From Thermoleophilaceae bacterium (lineage in GTDB: Bacteria > Actinomycetota > Thermoleophilia > Solirubrobacterales > Thermoleophilaceae): a DNA stretch of 64,000 bases. Under the pieces are notes generated by a model, which saw nothing but the letters and a program-made list of their open reading frames with translations, did no database searches and was not told the origin of the DNA. Positions within the stretch are counted from its first letter, which is position 1. Every line of letters begins with the position of its first letter. The position numbers and the translations under genes were made by a program. This document shows, piece by piece, positions 16,421 to 28,288 of the stretch. The stretch covers positions 365,505 to 429,504 of the forward strand of contig JAUJOQ010000002.1 of assembly GCA_030447725.1 (NCBI GenBank), written 5' to 3'.

Positions 16421-17432
16421 CGCCTGAGATCGACACCATCCGCTCGATCGGAACCCGAGCGCGTTCGGCGATCTCGGCCGGCACCTGCACCACCGGCGAG
16501 AGGTCCCGCAGGCAGTCCCGCAGCTTGGGCAGGGTGATCATCTTCATGAACTGGCAGACCGCCGCGCGGTTGGCCGGCACGAAGCTCTTGCCGGGGTTCT
16601 CCTGCTCGAGCGGGTGCAGCATTCCGGTCTCGGTCGCGACGATGAAGGTGTCGGCCTCGGACTCGCGTGCGTGCCTGAGCATGCCTCCGGTGGAGAGCAT
16701 GTGGGTGTTCTCGGCGTCGACGTCGCCCGCCGCCACGTACTCCATCACCGAGGTCGAGCAGCCGCACTCGGGGTGGATCAAAAAGTCCGCGCCGGGGTTC
16801 TCCTCGCGCACCTGCGCGATGTCCGCCGGCCGGATGCCGGCGTGCACGTGGCACTCGCCCGTCCATACGTTCATCCGGCGGCCGGTCACCTTCTCCACGT
16901 AGGCGCCGAGGAACATGTCGGGGCCGAAGAGGATCTCGGTGTCGGGGCCGTGCTCGCGCCAGATGTGCTCGACCACCTGCACGGCGTTGGAGGAGGTGCA
17001 GCAGTAGTCGGTCTCGGCCTTGACCTCGGCGGTCGTGTTCACGTACATCACCACCACCGCGCCGGGATGCTGGGCCTTCCAGGCGCGCAGCTCGTCGGCG
17101 GTGATCGAGTCGGCAAGGGAGCAGCCTGCGTCCAGGTCGGGTAGCAGCACGGTCTTCTCAGGGCAGAGGATCGAGGCGGTCTCGGCCATGAAGTGCACCC
17201 CGCAGAAGGCGATCACGTCGCCGCCCGCCTCAGCCGCCTGGCGGGACAGCCCCAGTGAGTCGCCCACGTAGTGAGCCACGTCCTGCACCTCGGGCACCTG
17301 GTAGTTGTGGGCCAGGATCACGGCTCTGCGCTCTTCGGCGAGCGCGCGCACCTCGCGCTTGAGAGCAGGGATGTTCTCCAGCTCCAGGGGTGCGTGGGCG
17401 GGTCCCGCGGGGGGAGTCGTTTGGACCGGCAT
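16407..17432 (-). CDS. nadA: Quinolinate synthase A
   Basis: A 341-residue NadA that condenses iminoaspartate with dihydroxyacetone phosphate to quinolinate using a 4Fe-4S cluster. Signatures include ILAHNYQVPEVQDVAHYVGDSLGLSRQAA, FCGVHFMAETASILCPEK, YVNTTAEVKAETDYCCTSSNA and HPECGCSTSVMEYV; the cluster Cys residues in these regions are retained. No nadB is seen next to it. nadC lies upstream on the same strand with a 90-base gap that carries a palindrome, so nadA may also have its own promoter. Confidence 0.96.
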   Translation of the reverse strand: MPVQTTPPAGPAHAPLELENIPALKREVRALAEERRAVILAHNYQVPEVQDVAHYVGDSLGLSRQAAEAGGDVIAFCGVHFMAETASILCPEKTVLLPDLDAGCSLADSITADELRAWKAQHPGAVVVMYVNTTAEVKAETDYCCTSSNAVQVVEHIWREHGPDTEILFGPDMFLGAYVEKVTGRRMNVWTGECHVHAGIRPADIAQVREENPGADFLIHPECGCSTSVMEYVAAGDVDAENTHMLSTGGMLRHARESEADTFIVATETGMLHPLEQENPGKSFVPANRAAVCQFMKMITLPKLRDCLRDLSPVVQVPAEIAERARVPIERMVSISGVSAG

Positions 17433-17467
17433 GTTTCGAACCTCGCTAGGTGTCGAAATGATGCCCG

Positions 17468-17481
17468 CGGGCCAAGGCCCG
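17468..17481 (-). other. Perfect 14-bp inverted repeat in the nadC-nadA gap
   Basis: CGGGCC-AA-GGCCCG. It has too short a loop and no T-run, so it is unlikely to be a simple terminator. It may be part of the nadA leader fold. Confidence 0.4.
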
Positions 17482-17483
17482 TG

Positions 17484-17506
17484 AGCGCTTTACAAAGTGT
17501 AGCGCT
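17484..17506. promoter_or_regulatory. 23-bp palindrome upstream of nadA, candidate NAD-regulon operator
   Basis: Outer arms AGCGCT ... AGCGCT frame a centre with AC/GT symmetry (ACAAAGTGT); eight of eleven base pairs around the axis are symmetric. On the minus strand the palindrome contains TACACT, a possible -10 for nadA. It is placed as expected for a repressor site on a de novo NAD gene. I could not tie it to a named regulator. Confidence 0.5.
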
Positions 17507-17522
17507 GCCTACCGCACCGGGC

Positions 17523-18368
17523 TCAGGCCGGCTCGAGCAGCAGGCTCACGTCGAGAGCCGGCGCTGAGTGGGTGAGCGCCCCGACGCTGATGAAGTCGAC
17601 GCCCGTCTCGGCCACCGCTCGCACCGTGTCGAGCGAGATCCCGCCGGAGGCCTCGATCCTGGCGCCCGTTCCGCGGGCGCGCTCCACTGCCGAGCGCATC
17701 TCGGCCGGGCTCATGTTGTCGAGCAGCACCCGGTCCACGCCCGCGGCCAGCACCTGATCGAGCTCCTCCAGAGTCTCCACCTCGATCTCTATGGAGCTCG
17801 CGCCGGCCGAGTTGGCCAGCGCCAGGCGTGCGGCCTCCCCCACCCCGCCGGCGAGCAGGGCATGGTTCTCCTTCACGAGGATCGCGTCGTAGAGGCCCGA
17901 GCGGTGGCAGGCTCCGCCGCCGTGGTTCACCGCCCGCTTCTCCATCGCCCTCAGGCCAGGGGTTGTCTTGCGGGTGTCGAGGACGGTGGCGCCGGTGCCC
18001 TCTACGGCGCGCACGTAGGCGGCGGCCATGGTGGCCACACCCGACAGATGGCCGAGCAGGTTGAGCGCCACCCGCTCGCCGGCCAGGATCGCGGCGGCGT
18101 CCCCTTCGATCACGGCCACGTCGCCGGGCTCGCGCCAGGCGCCCTCGCGGGCGAGCGCCTCGAAGCGCAGCTCGGGGCCGGTCTGTGCGAACACCTCGCG
18201 CGCGGCATCGAGGCCCGACAGCACCCCGGCCGCGCGCTGCTCTATCCGGGCCACGGCGAGAGCGCCGGCGGGCACCACGGCGGCGGTGGTCAGGTCACCG
18301 ACGCCCAGATCCTCGGCCAGGGCCCGCGCGACCACTTCGTGGATCTCGCGGGTCAGGGAATGCGCCAC
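17523..18368 (-). CDS. nadC: Nicotinate-nucleotide pyrophosphorylase (quinolinate phosphoribosyltransferase)
   Basis: NadC converts quinolinate and PRPP into nicotinate mononucleotide. The 281-residue product shows EDLGVGDLTTAAVVP, GVLSGLDAAREVF, ALNLLGHLSGVATMAAAYV, VLDTRKTTPGLRAMEKRAVNHGGG and IEIEVETLEELDQVL, all family hallmarks with the Arg and Lys ligands in DTRKTTPG and EK. I set the start at GTG 18368 (VAHSLTREIHEVVARAL). It overlaps the end of the vapC toxin gene by 16 bases, which makes the toxin gene and nadC translationally coupled. Confidence 0.95.
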   Translation of the reverse strand: MAHSLTREIHEVVARALAEDLGVGDLTTAAVVPAGALAVARIEQRAAGVLSGLDAAREVFAQTGPELRFEALAREGAWREPGDVAVIEGDAAAILAGERVALNLLGHLSGVATMAAAYVRAVEGTGATVLDTRKTTPGLRAMEKRAVNHGGGACHRSGLYDAILVKENHALLAGGVGEAARLALANSAGASSIEIEVETLEELDQVLAAGVDRVLLDNMSPAEMRSAVERARGTGARIEASGGISLDTVRAVAETGVDFISVGALTHSAPALDVSLLLEPA

Positions 18369-18775
18369 CGCAGGCCCTCGAAGCGCCCGAAGTCGCGGTC
18401 GAAGGACACGATCTCGGCGTCGTGCTCGAGCGCCAGGGCGGCGAGGTGGGCATCGCCCACGAGGTTCCCTGCCGTGCCAACGCCGGTCAGTAGACCGCGC
18501 ACCAGGCGGAGGTGGCGCCTCGTCGGCTCGACGACGGTGACCCCTGGCTGCTCGAGCCAGCTCTCCACAGCCTCGGCCGCCTCCTCGACCGCAAGGGGGC
18601 GCTCGAACAGGGCAGCCTGGGTGGTCAACCTGAAGAACGCCAGCAGCACGGTCCAGGTGAAGCCGAGCGTCTCCTGGCCGGCGAGCGCAGCATCCAGCCA
18701 CGCACCTGCCGGACGATGGTGCGCAGAGCTCTCGTCGACCGCATAGACGAGCACGTTGGCATCGACGATCTGCAC
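18353..18775 (-). CDS. vapC: VapC-type PIN-domain toxin ribonuclease
   Basis: A 140-residue PIN domain: MQIVDANVLVYAVDESS holds the first acidic residue and VGDAHLAALALEHDAEIVSFDRDFGRF the C-terminal acidic cluster. The product belongs to the subfamily in which the second Glu region reads TWTVLLAFFRLTT. Such toxins cleave tRNA or rRNA and are held by an RHH antitoxin. Starts with GTG three bases after the vapB stop. Its stop codon lies inside the start of nadC, so the TA pair has become part of the nad transcript. Confidence 0.92.
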   Translation of the reverse strand: MQIVDANVLVYAVDESSAHHRPAGAWLDAALAGQETLGFTWTVLLAFFRLTTQAALFERPLAVEEAAEAVESWLEQPGVTVVEPTRRHLRLVRGLLTGVGTAGNLVGDAHLAALALEHDAEIVSFDRDFGRFEGLRWRIP

Positions 18776-18778
18776 GCG

Positions 18779-19033
18779 CTACTTGCCGCGTTGGAGCTCG
18801 CGAACGATCTCCTGGTCCTCGAGCTCGCCGGCGAGCTGCAGCGCCTTGTCGAGATTGACCCCCGGTCTGACGCCGAGGTTGTAGGTGCGGGTGCGGAACG
18901 GCTTGCCTTGGGCCGGTGTCAAGCCGGCCCGGATCGCGTGGTTCACCGCCTGCTTGAACGACATCTCGCGCTCACGCATCAGCCGCTTGACGAGTGCCTC
19001 GGCGTCCGGCTCCAGGGTCACCGTCGTTCGCAC
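18779..19033 (-). CDS. vapB: VapB-type ribbon-helix-helix antitoxin
   Basis: An 84-residue protein with an N-terminal ribbon-helix-helix (RTTVTLEPDAEALVKRLMREREMSFKQAVNHAIRAGL) and a C-terminal toxin-binding tail (LGVRPGVNLDKALQLAGELEDQEIVRELQRGK). Expected to bind VapC and autorepress the operon. The start is GTG 19033, with TATGAT six bases upstream and no Shine-Dalgarno. Confidence 0.9.
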   Translation of the reverse strand: MRTTVTLEPDAEALVKRLMREREMSFKQAVNHAIRAGLTPAQGKPFRTRTYNLGVRPGVNLDKALQLAGELEDQEIVRELQRGK

Positions 19034-19038
19034 CTCTG

Positions 19039-19063
19039 CATCATAGCATCAAGTTCGATGATG
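19039..19063 (-). promoter_or_regulatory. vapB promoter with overlapping palindromic operator
   Basis: TATGAT (19040-19045, minus strand) is a near-perfect -10 for vapB. It is embedded in an inverted repeat with arms CATCAT at 19039-19044 and ATGATG at 19058-19063. This is the expected layout for autorepression by an RHH antitoxin. Confidence 0.6.
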
Positions 19064-19081
19064 TAGTGATTCCACCGGAAA

Positions 19082-21058
<1,977 letters not shown>

Positions 21059-21063
21059 CCGTG

Positions 21064-22154
21064 TCAAGAGTAGTCAGGGGTGAGAGCGCCCGCTCGCCGC
21101 AGCAGCTCCGCGCGCACGAACTCGTTCAGGTCGCCGTCGAGCACGCCGGCGACGTTGCCCACCTCGACCCCCGTGCGGTGGTCCTTGACCATCGTGTAGG
21201 GATGAAGGACGTAGGAGCGGATCTGCGAGCCCCACGCCGCGTCCTGGGCCTCGCCCTTCTCCTTCGCGATCTCCGCCCGGCGGCGCTCCTCCTCGAGCTC
21301 GATCAGCTTGGAGGTGAGCATGGCCATGGCGGTCTGCTTGTTGGCGGTCTGCGAGCGCTCATTCTGGCACTGGACCACGGTGTGAGTGGGCTTGTGCGTG
21401 ATGCGAACGGCTGAGTCGGTCTTGTTCACGTGCTGGCCGCCGGCGCCGGAGGCGCGGTAGGTGTCGATCTGAAGGTCGTCGGGCTCGATCTCGATCTCGC
21501 CTGCGGTCTGGAGAAATGGAGCCACCTCGAGGCCGGCGAACGCGGTGTGGCGCCGGGCGGCGGAGTCGAACGGGGATATGCGCACAAGCCGGTGCACCCC
21601 CTTCTCGGCCGAGAACAGGCCGTAGGCGTTCTCACCCCTGGCGAGGAAGGTGGCCGACTTGATGCCGGCCTCTTCGCCGGCCGAAGCTTCCATCAGCTCG
21701 ACCGCCAAGCCCCGCCCCTCGGCCCAGCGCATCTCCGTGCGGAGAAGCATCTCCGCCCAGTCCTGGGAGTCGGTGCCCCCCGCTCCGGCGTTCACGGTGA
21801 CCACCGCGTCCCCGGCGTCGTAGTCGCCGGCGAACAGGCGCGCCTCTTCGAGAACGGCGAGACGGCTCTCGATCGAGGAGCGCTGGGCCTCCACCTCGGC
21901 CGCGATCGTCTCGTCCTCGGCGGCCATCTCCTCGAGCTCTGAGAGGTCGGCCACGTCGCTCTCCAGCGAGCGGAACTGATCGAGGCGACGCTGCGTGCGG
22001 GAATGCTCGGAGGAGACCTTGGCGGCCCGCTCTGAGTCGTCCCAGAAGCCGGTCTCTCCCATCTCGCGCTCGAGCTCGGCCGCGCGCGCCTCTAGCCGTG
22101 GGGGGTCAAAGATAGTCCGCGAGCAGCTTCAGCTGGTCGCGGAGGTCGGTGGCG

Positions 22155-22165
<11 letters not shown>
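21064..22165 (-). CDS. prfB: Peptide chain release factor 2, made by programmed +1 frameshifting
   Basis: Zero-frame translation from ATG 22165 gives [19 protein letters not shown] and then meets TGA. A +1 shift at CTTTGAC continues as [24 protein letters not shown] and runs to 21064, giving about 366 residues, the usual RF2 length. The core has the GGQ loop ([15 protein letters not shown]), which triggers peptide release, and RF2-type anticodon-recognition domain sequence. The short frame starting at MGETGF (22062) is an artefact of ignoring the shift. The start overlaps the secA stop by 11 bases. Frameshift-dependent autoregulation by RF2 level is the known mechanism for this gene in many bacteria. 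Confidence 0.95.
21067..21072 (-). promoter_or_regulatory. Candidate -10 (TACTCT) of ftsH inside the end of prfB
   Basis: The codons TAC TCT of prfB form a TANNNT box eight bases before ATG 21058. This would let ftsH be transcribed leaderless, independently of secA-prfB. Confidence 0.35.
22105..22111 (-). other. prfB: RF2 programmed frameshift site CTTTGAC
   Basis: TATCTTTGAC on the minus strand is identical over ten bases to the E. coli prfB slippery site (as I recall it). The internal Shine-Dalgarno-like element just upstream is weak (GCGGA in place of AGGGGG). Confidence 0.93.
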
Positions 22166-25028
<2,863 letters not shown>

Positions 25029-25035
25029 CCCATCG

Positions 25036-25041
25036 AGACTA
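25036..25041 (-). promoter_or_regulatory. Candidate -10 (TAGTCT) of secA
   Basis: TAGTCT on the minus strand ends seven bases before the secA ATG, so secA may be transcribed leaderless downstream of the inverted-repeat element. Confidence 0.4.
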
Positions 25042-25056
25042 GCAACGGATGAGCCG

Positions 25057-25195
25057 GCCTACGCATGGTCCGCGCGTAGGCGCTGACGAGCGAAAAGCAA
25101 GGCTGGCAAGGAAGAGGTGGCCGACGTGTGCGAACGCACACGAGGCCGCCGATGACACAGCCAGGCGCCGCTTTGCAGCCGTCAGCGCCTACGCG
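25057..25195 (-). promoter_or_regulatory. Large inverted-repeat element with alternative pairing between hpf and secA
   Basis: A 16-bp perfect inverted repeat (25073-25088 with 25180-25195) encloses about 90 bases that themselves fold: CGTGTGCG-AA-CGCACACG at 25125-25142 at the tip, with GGC/GCC-rich flanks and AAAGC/GCTTT and CTGGC/GCCAG pairs in between. The right arm contains the hpf stop codon. Bases 25057-25064 (GCCTACGC) can pair with the same GCGTAGGC (25074-25081) that belongs to the left arm, so two structures exclude each other. It could be a regulatory leader, a decay-protecting 3' structure for hpf, or a small MITE-like insertion. No coding sequence is seen in it. Confidence 0.6.
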
Positions 25196-25524
25196 ACGCG
25201 GGGGGAGGCGTGATGAGCCTCGCGGCGCTTGCGGCGCTTGTCGCGGTGGCGCTTGACCTGCCGGGCGAGGTCCTCGGCGACCAGGTTGATCGAGTGGGCC
25301 ATGTCCTCCGATGCCTCACGGGCCCGGAGCGTCACGCCCTTGAGGTGGAGGGTGACCTCGGCCACCTGTGACTTGCGTATCGAAGGGTTGCGCTCTTCGA
25401 TCAGCTCGACCTCCATATCCGCGAGCGTGGACACCTGCCTCGCGATCTTGGCGAACTTCTTGTCCACCCTCTCCCTTAGCTCGTCGCTGACCGGAACGTT
25501 GCGGCCCTTCACGCTGATGCGCAT
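25189..25524 (-). CDS. hpf: Ribosome hibernation-promoting factor, short form
   Basis: A 111-residue HPF/YfiA domain: MRISVKGRNVPVSDELRERVDKKFAKIARQ, a central MEVELIEERNPSIRKSQVAEVTLHLKG and the basic helix VAEDLARQVKRHRDKRRKRR. It binds the 30S decoding region and silences ribosomes. It lacks the C-terminal dimerisation domain that most actinobacterial and Gram-positive HPFs carry, so it should not be able to make 100S dimers alone. The start ATG 25524 is preceded by GAGGAG five bases upstream; longer frames from 26214 are antisense artefacts. Confidence 0.93.
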   Translation of the reverse strand: MRISVKGRNVPVSDELRERVDKKFAKIARQVSTLADMEVELIEERNPSIRKSQVAEVTLHLKGVTLRAREASEDMAHSINLVAEDLARQVKRHRDKRRKRREAHHASPRVA

Positions 25525-25563
25525 GCGATCTCCTCGGGTGTGCGGTTTTTGCTGCCTGGTCTG

Positions 25564-25593
25564 ATAGTAGACCCGCGAGCGGCGGACTGCCAA
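25564..25593 (-). promoter_or_regulatory. hpf promoter (TTGGCA-N18-TACTAT)
   Basis: TTGGCA (25588-25593) and TACTAT (25564-25569) on the minus strand are separated by 18 bases, one of the best sigma70-like matches in the window. The leader is about 35 bases and carries the GAGGAG ribosome-binding site. Confidence 0.6.
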
Positions 25594-25616
25594 GCCCTCG
25601 CACGATGGATCTTCGA

Positions 25617-26261
25617 TCATCTCCCCAGGGTCCGGGCAAACGCGACGGCCACCACGCGGCAGGCGCCCGCACCGCGCAGGGCGGCGGCGCAGGCGGCTAG
25701 GGTGGCGCCCGTGGTGGCCACGTCGTCGATCAGCACGACGCGGCCCGGCACCGGCCGACCGGTGCGCAACGACACGGCACCGGCGGGGCCCTCGAGGCGC
25801 TCGTCGCGATCGCGCCCGACCTGACGGGTGGCCGATCCGCGGCGCTGCAGGCAATCGCAGGCCGCGAGGCCGGTGCGGAGGGCCAGCGCACTGGCGAGAC
25901 GCTCCGCCTGGTTGAACCCGCGGCGGCGCATCCGGGCGGGGTGCAGGGGCACGGGCACGAGGGTGTCCCCGGCGCGGAGGAGCCCGGGTGGCGCGTTGGC
26001 GGCCATCTGCGCAGCCATCGGGCCGGCCAGCGCCACGGCGTTGCGGTACTTGAGGCCGCGCACCAGCGCTCGCGCGCCGCCCTCGTAGGCCAGCGGCGCC
26101 CATGCCTCTACACCGGCGAGCACCACCCGCTCCGGTCCGAGCCGGTGCAGACGTGCTCGGCATCCTCTGCATAACGGGTCGTGCCGGCGCGCCGGTGCCC
26201 CGCACGACCAGCACAGCGGCGGAGCGACCAGGGAGATCAGATCCGCGGGGGCGAGGGCCAT
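25617..26261 (-). CDS. ComF family phosphoribosyltransferase-like protein
   Basis: A 214-residue ComFC-type protein. The N-terminal zinc ribbon is CWSCGAPARRHDPLCRGC (two CxxC pairs). LVPVPLHPARMRRRGFNQAERLA and the PRPP-loop VVLIDDVATTGATLAAC follow. ComFC proteins assist DNA uptake in competent bacteria, but homologues are widespread and may act in DNA repair. No other com genes are seen here. Start ATG 26261. Confidence 0.9.
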   Translation of the reverse strand: MALAPADLISLVAPPLCWSCGAPARRHDPLCRGCRARLHRLGPERVVLAGVEAWAPLAYEGGARALVRGLKYRNAVALAGPMAAQMAANAPPGLLRAGDTLVPVPLHPARMRRRGFNQAERLASALALRTGLAACDCLQRRGSATRQVGRDRDERLEGPAGAVSLRTGRPVPGRVVLIDDVATTGATLAACAAALRGAGACRVVAVAFARTLGR

Positions 26262-26336
26262 GGGCCAGGTTCGCGGTCTACGTGTGACCGGAGGCCATCC
26301 CGCTGCGACAATCGAGACCGTGTTGGGTGACGATCG

Positions 26337-27188
26337 GTGACCGTGCTGCTCGCCGCGGATCCCCAGATCCACTGGGATCTTCTCCCCCTGGCGCCGATCT
26401 CGGTGCTCGTGGCGATCTACGTGCGCCGCTTCCGGGAGGCCCGCAGCGAGGGACGCAGGCCCCGCGGCCGGGTGCGCGGGGCGGGCGCAGCACAGGCCGC
26501 GGCCTTCGCCGCAGGCGTGGCTGCGCTCGTGGCGGCCCTGGCCACGCCACTCGACGGCCTCGGCGAGGACTACCTCTTCTCCGCCCACATGCTTCAGCAC
26601 GTGTTGCTCGGCGACATCGCGCCGGCACTGCTGCTGCTGTCGCTCTCGCGGGTGATCATGCGCCCGGTCACGCGGAGGCTGATGGGCGTCGAGCGCGCGC
26701 TCGGTCCTCTGGCCAGCCCGTGGACGGGGATCGCACTGTGGATCGGGCTGATGTATCTCTGGCACGTGCCCGCCATGTACGACGCCGCGCTGCGCAACCC
26801 GGTGATCCACCTGGTCGAGCACGCCTCTTTCTTCACCGCCGGCCTCGCGGTCTGGTGGCCGCTGATCTCGCCGGTGCCGATGCGCCGGCGGCTCACCGTG
26901 GCCTACATCGGGACTGCCAAGTTCGGCCTGGCTGCACTTGGCCTCTACCTCACCTGGTCGAACAGCCTGCTCTACGAGCACTACGCCGACGTGCCGCGGA
27001 TCTGGGGGCTCAGCCCCGTGAGCGACCAGAACGCTGGGGGCGCGATCATGATGGTCGAGCAGTCGTTCACCTTCGTGATCGCCCTGGTGGTGCTCTTCGC
27101 GGCGATGCTCACGCAGTCGGATGCCGACGAGTCGCGCAGAGAGCGCCTCGAGGATGCCCCCCCGGCACCCGGGCCGAGCTCCGCGTGA
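26337..27188 (+). CDS. CtaG-like (caa3-type) cytochrome c oxidase assembly membrane protein
   Basis: A 283-residue polytopic protein with seven or so membrane segments and the caa3_CtaG pattern: FSAHMLQHVLLGDIAPALLLLSL, IGLMYLWHVPAMYDAALRNPVIHLVEHASFFTAGLAVWWPLI and DQNAGGAIMMVEQSFTF. The conserved His residues in MLQHVLL, WHVPAMYD and VEHASFF suggest copper handling for oxidase assembly, as in the Bacillus CtaG family. No cox genes are adjacent. The start is GTG 26337; GTG 26343 is also possible. Confidence 0.88.
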   Translation: MTVLLAADPQIHWDLLPLAPISVLVAIYVRRFREARSEGRRPRGRVRGAGAAQAAAFAAGVAALVAALATPLDGLGEDYLFSAHMLQHVLLGDIAPALLLLSLSRVIMRPVTRRLMGVERALGPLASPWTGIALWIGLMYLWHVPAMYDAALRNPVIHLVEHASFFTAGLAVWWPLISPVPMRRRLTVAYIGTAKFGLAALGLYLTWSNSLLYEHYADVPRIWGLSPVSDQNAGGAIMMVEQSFTFVIALVVLFAAMLTQSDADESRRERLEDAPPAPGPSSA

Positions 27189-27768
27189 GCCTCAAGCGTT
27201 CAGTCTCCGCGGCGATACCACCGGTACAGCCCCTTCCGAGCAAGCCGGCCGAAGGGGAGCACCGCCCCCCTCTGCAACCCCCTCGACCTCTCATCCAGAC
27301 GCTAGCCAACACTGTCTCAACCGTCGAAGCGCTGGCCGCCGTCCGGCGGCTGTCGTTTGCCGTGCTCGAAGCGGCGGAGTCCCCCGTCATCTACTCCGCC
27401 CTGGCGTCGGAGTTGTTCACGGTCTTCGGGGTGGACCAGGTTCACGTGACCCGGGTGTCCCAGGACCGCAGTGTGGGCCGAGGCAACGGCTACCGGCTGG
27501 GCGACGACGGAGTACCTGAGGCGGGACCGGAGCTACCTGCACCACTTCAAGGAGATGTCCGCCGTCAGGCTCGTGATGGACACGCACGAGCCCTTCAACG
27601 AGCCGGACGCCAGGAACTTCCTCGACGATGGACCAGCGCCTGACCGAGCGCTTCAACGCCAGAGCTCGCGCCGATCGCGCCGATGGTGCGCCATGAGCAC
27701 GAGCGCTGGGACGGCGGCGGCTACCCCGACGGCCTGCACCAGACCGCGAAGCCGGTGCCCGCTTAGGG
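27185..27768 (+). pseudogene. Broken GAF/HD-GYP gene remnant
   Basis: From GTG 27185 (overlapping the ctaG stop) frame 2 gives a GAF-like start: TVEALAAVRRLSFAVLEAAE...VFGVDQVHVTRVSQDRSVGRGNGYRLGDDG. Homology then jumps to frame 3 (TEYLRRDRSYLHHFKEMSAVRLVMDTHEPFNEPDAR) and returns near 27671 as APMVRHEHERWDGGGYPDGL, the HHExxDGxGYPxGL signature of an HD-GYP c-di-GMP phosphodiesterase. The catalytic HD part in between (over 100 residues) is missing. At least one frameshift and one deletion have destroyed the gene. Confidence 0.8.
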
Positions 27769-27783
27769 ATGCATTCGTGCCTC

Positions 27784-27789
27784 TACGCT
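27784..27789 (+). promoter_or_regulatory. Candidate -10 (TACGCT) of the GNAT gene
   Basis: TACGCT ends six bases before GTG 27796, in line with the leaderless pattern seen elsewhere in the window. Confidence 0.35.
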
Positions 27790-27795
27790 TTCCGC

Positions 27796-28260
27796 GTGAG
27801 CGCCTTCGACATCTCGGTCGTCGGCGAGGCAGACCTCCAGGACCTGCTCCCGCTCGTGCGCGGCTACCTCGACTTCTACGAGGTCGATCCACGCGACGAG
27901 GCCGTTCTGGCGCTGTCGCGCGCGCTGATCGCCGATCCCGAGCGTGAGGGCGTGCAGCTCGTCGCTCGCACCGCTGACGGCCGGGCGATGGGCTTTGCGA
28001 CGATCTTCTGGTACTGGTCGACCCTGAGCGCCGCCCGGATCGCGCTCATGAACGACCTGTTCGTCGATCCGGACGCACGCGGCGCGGGTCTGGCCGACGC
28101 GCTCATCGAGCGCTGCGTCGAGGTCTGCCGGCAGCGAGGCGACATCGCCTCGCTCTGCTGGCAGACGGCCAAGGAGAACCACCGCGCGCAGGCCGTCTAC
28201 GAGCGCGTCGGCGGGGTACGCGGGGAGTGGCTCGACTACTCGATCGCCATTCGCGGGTAG
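27796..28260 (+). CDS. GNAT family N-acetyltransferase
   Basis: A GNAT fold of about 154 residues: LVARTADGRAMGFATIFWYW (beta strands), ALMNDLFVDPDARGAGLADALIERCVEVCRQRG with the acetyl-CoA pyrophosphate loop R-G-A-G-L-A, and NHRAQAVYERVGG near the end. The substrate is unknown. I prefer GTG 27796 over ATG 27769 because of the upstream TACGCT and because the extra nine residues are not GNAT-like. The gene follows the pseudogene on the same strand and converges on the ahcY paralogue. Confidence 0.85.
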   Translation: MSAFDISVVGEADLQDLLPLVRGYLDFYEVDPRDEAVLALSRALIADPEREGVQLVARTADGRAMGFATIFWYWSTLSAARIALMNDLFVDPDARGAGLADALIERCVEVCRQRGDIASLCWQTAKENHRAQAVYERVGGVRGEWLDYSIAIRG

Positions 28261-28288
28261 CCCGCGGGGGTTGAGCTCGCCCGGGGGA

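Noticed and set aside
17468..17481. A terminator between nadC and nadA
   Set aside because: CGGGCC-AA-GGCCCG has a two-base loop and no T-run.
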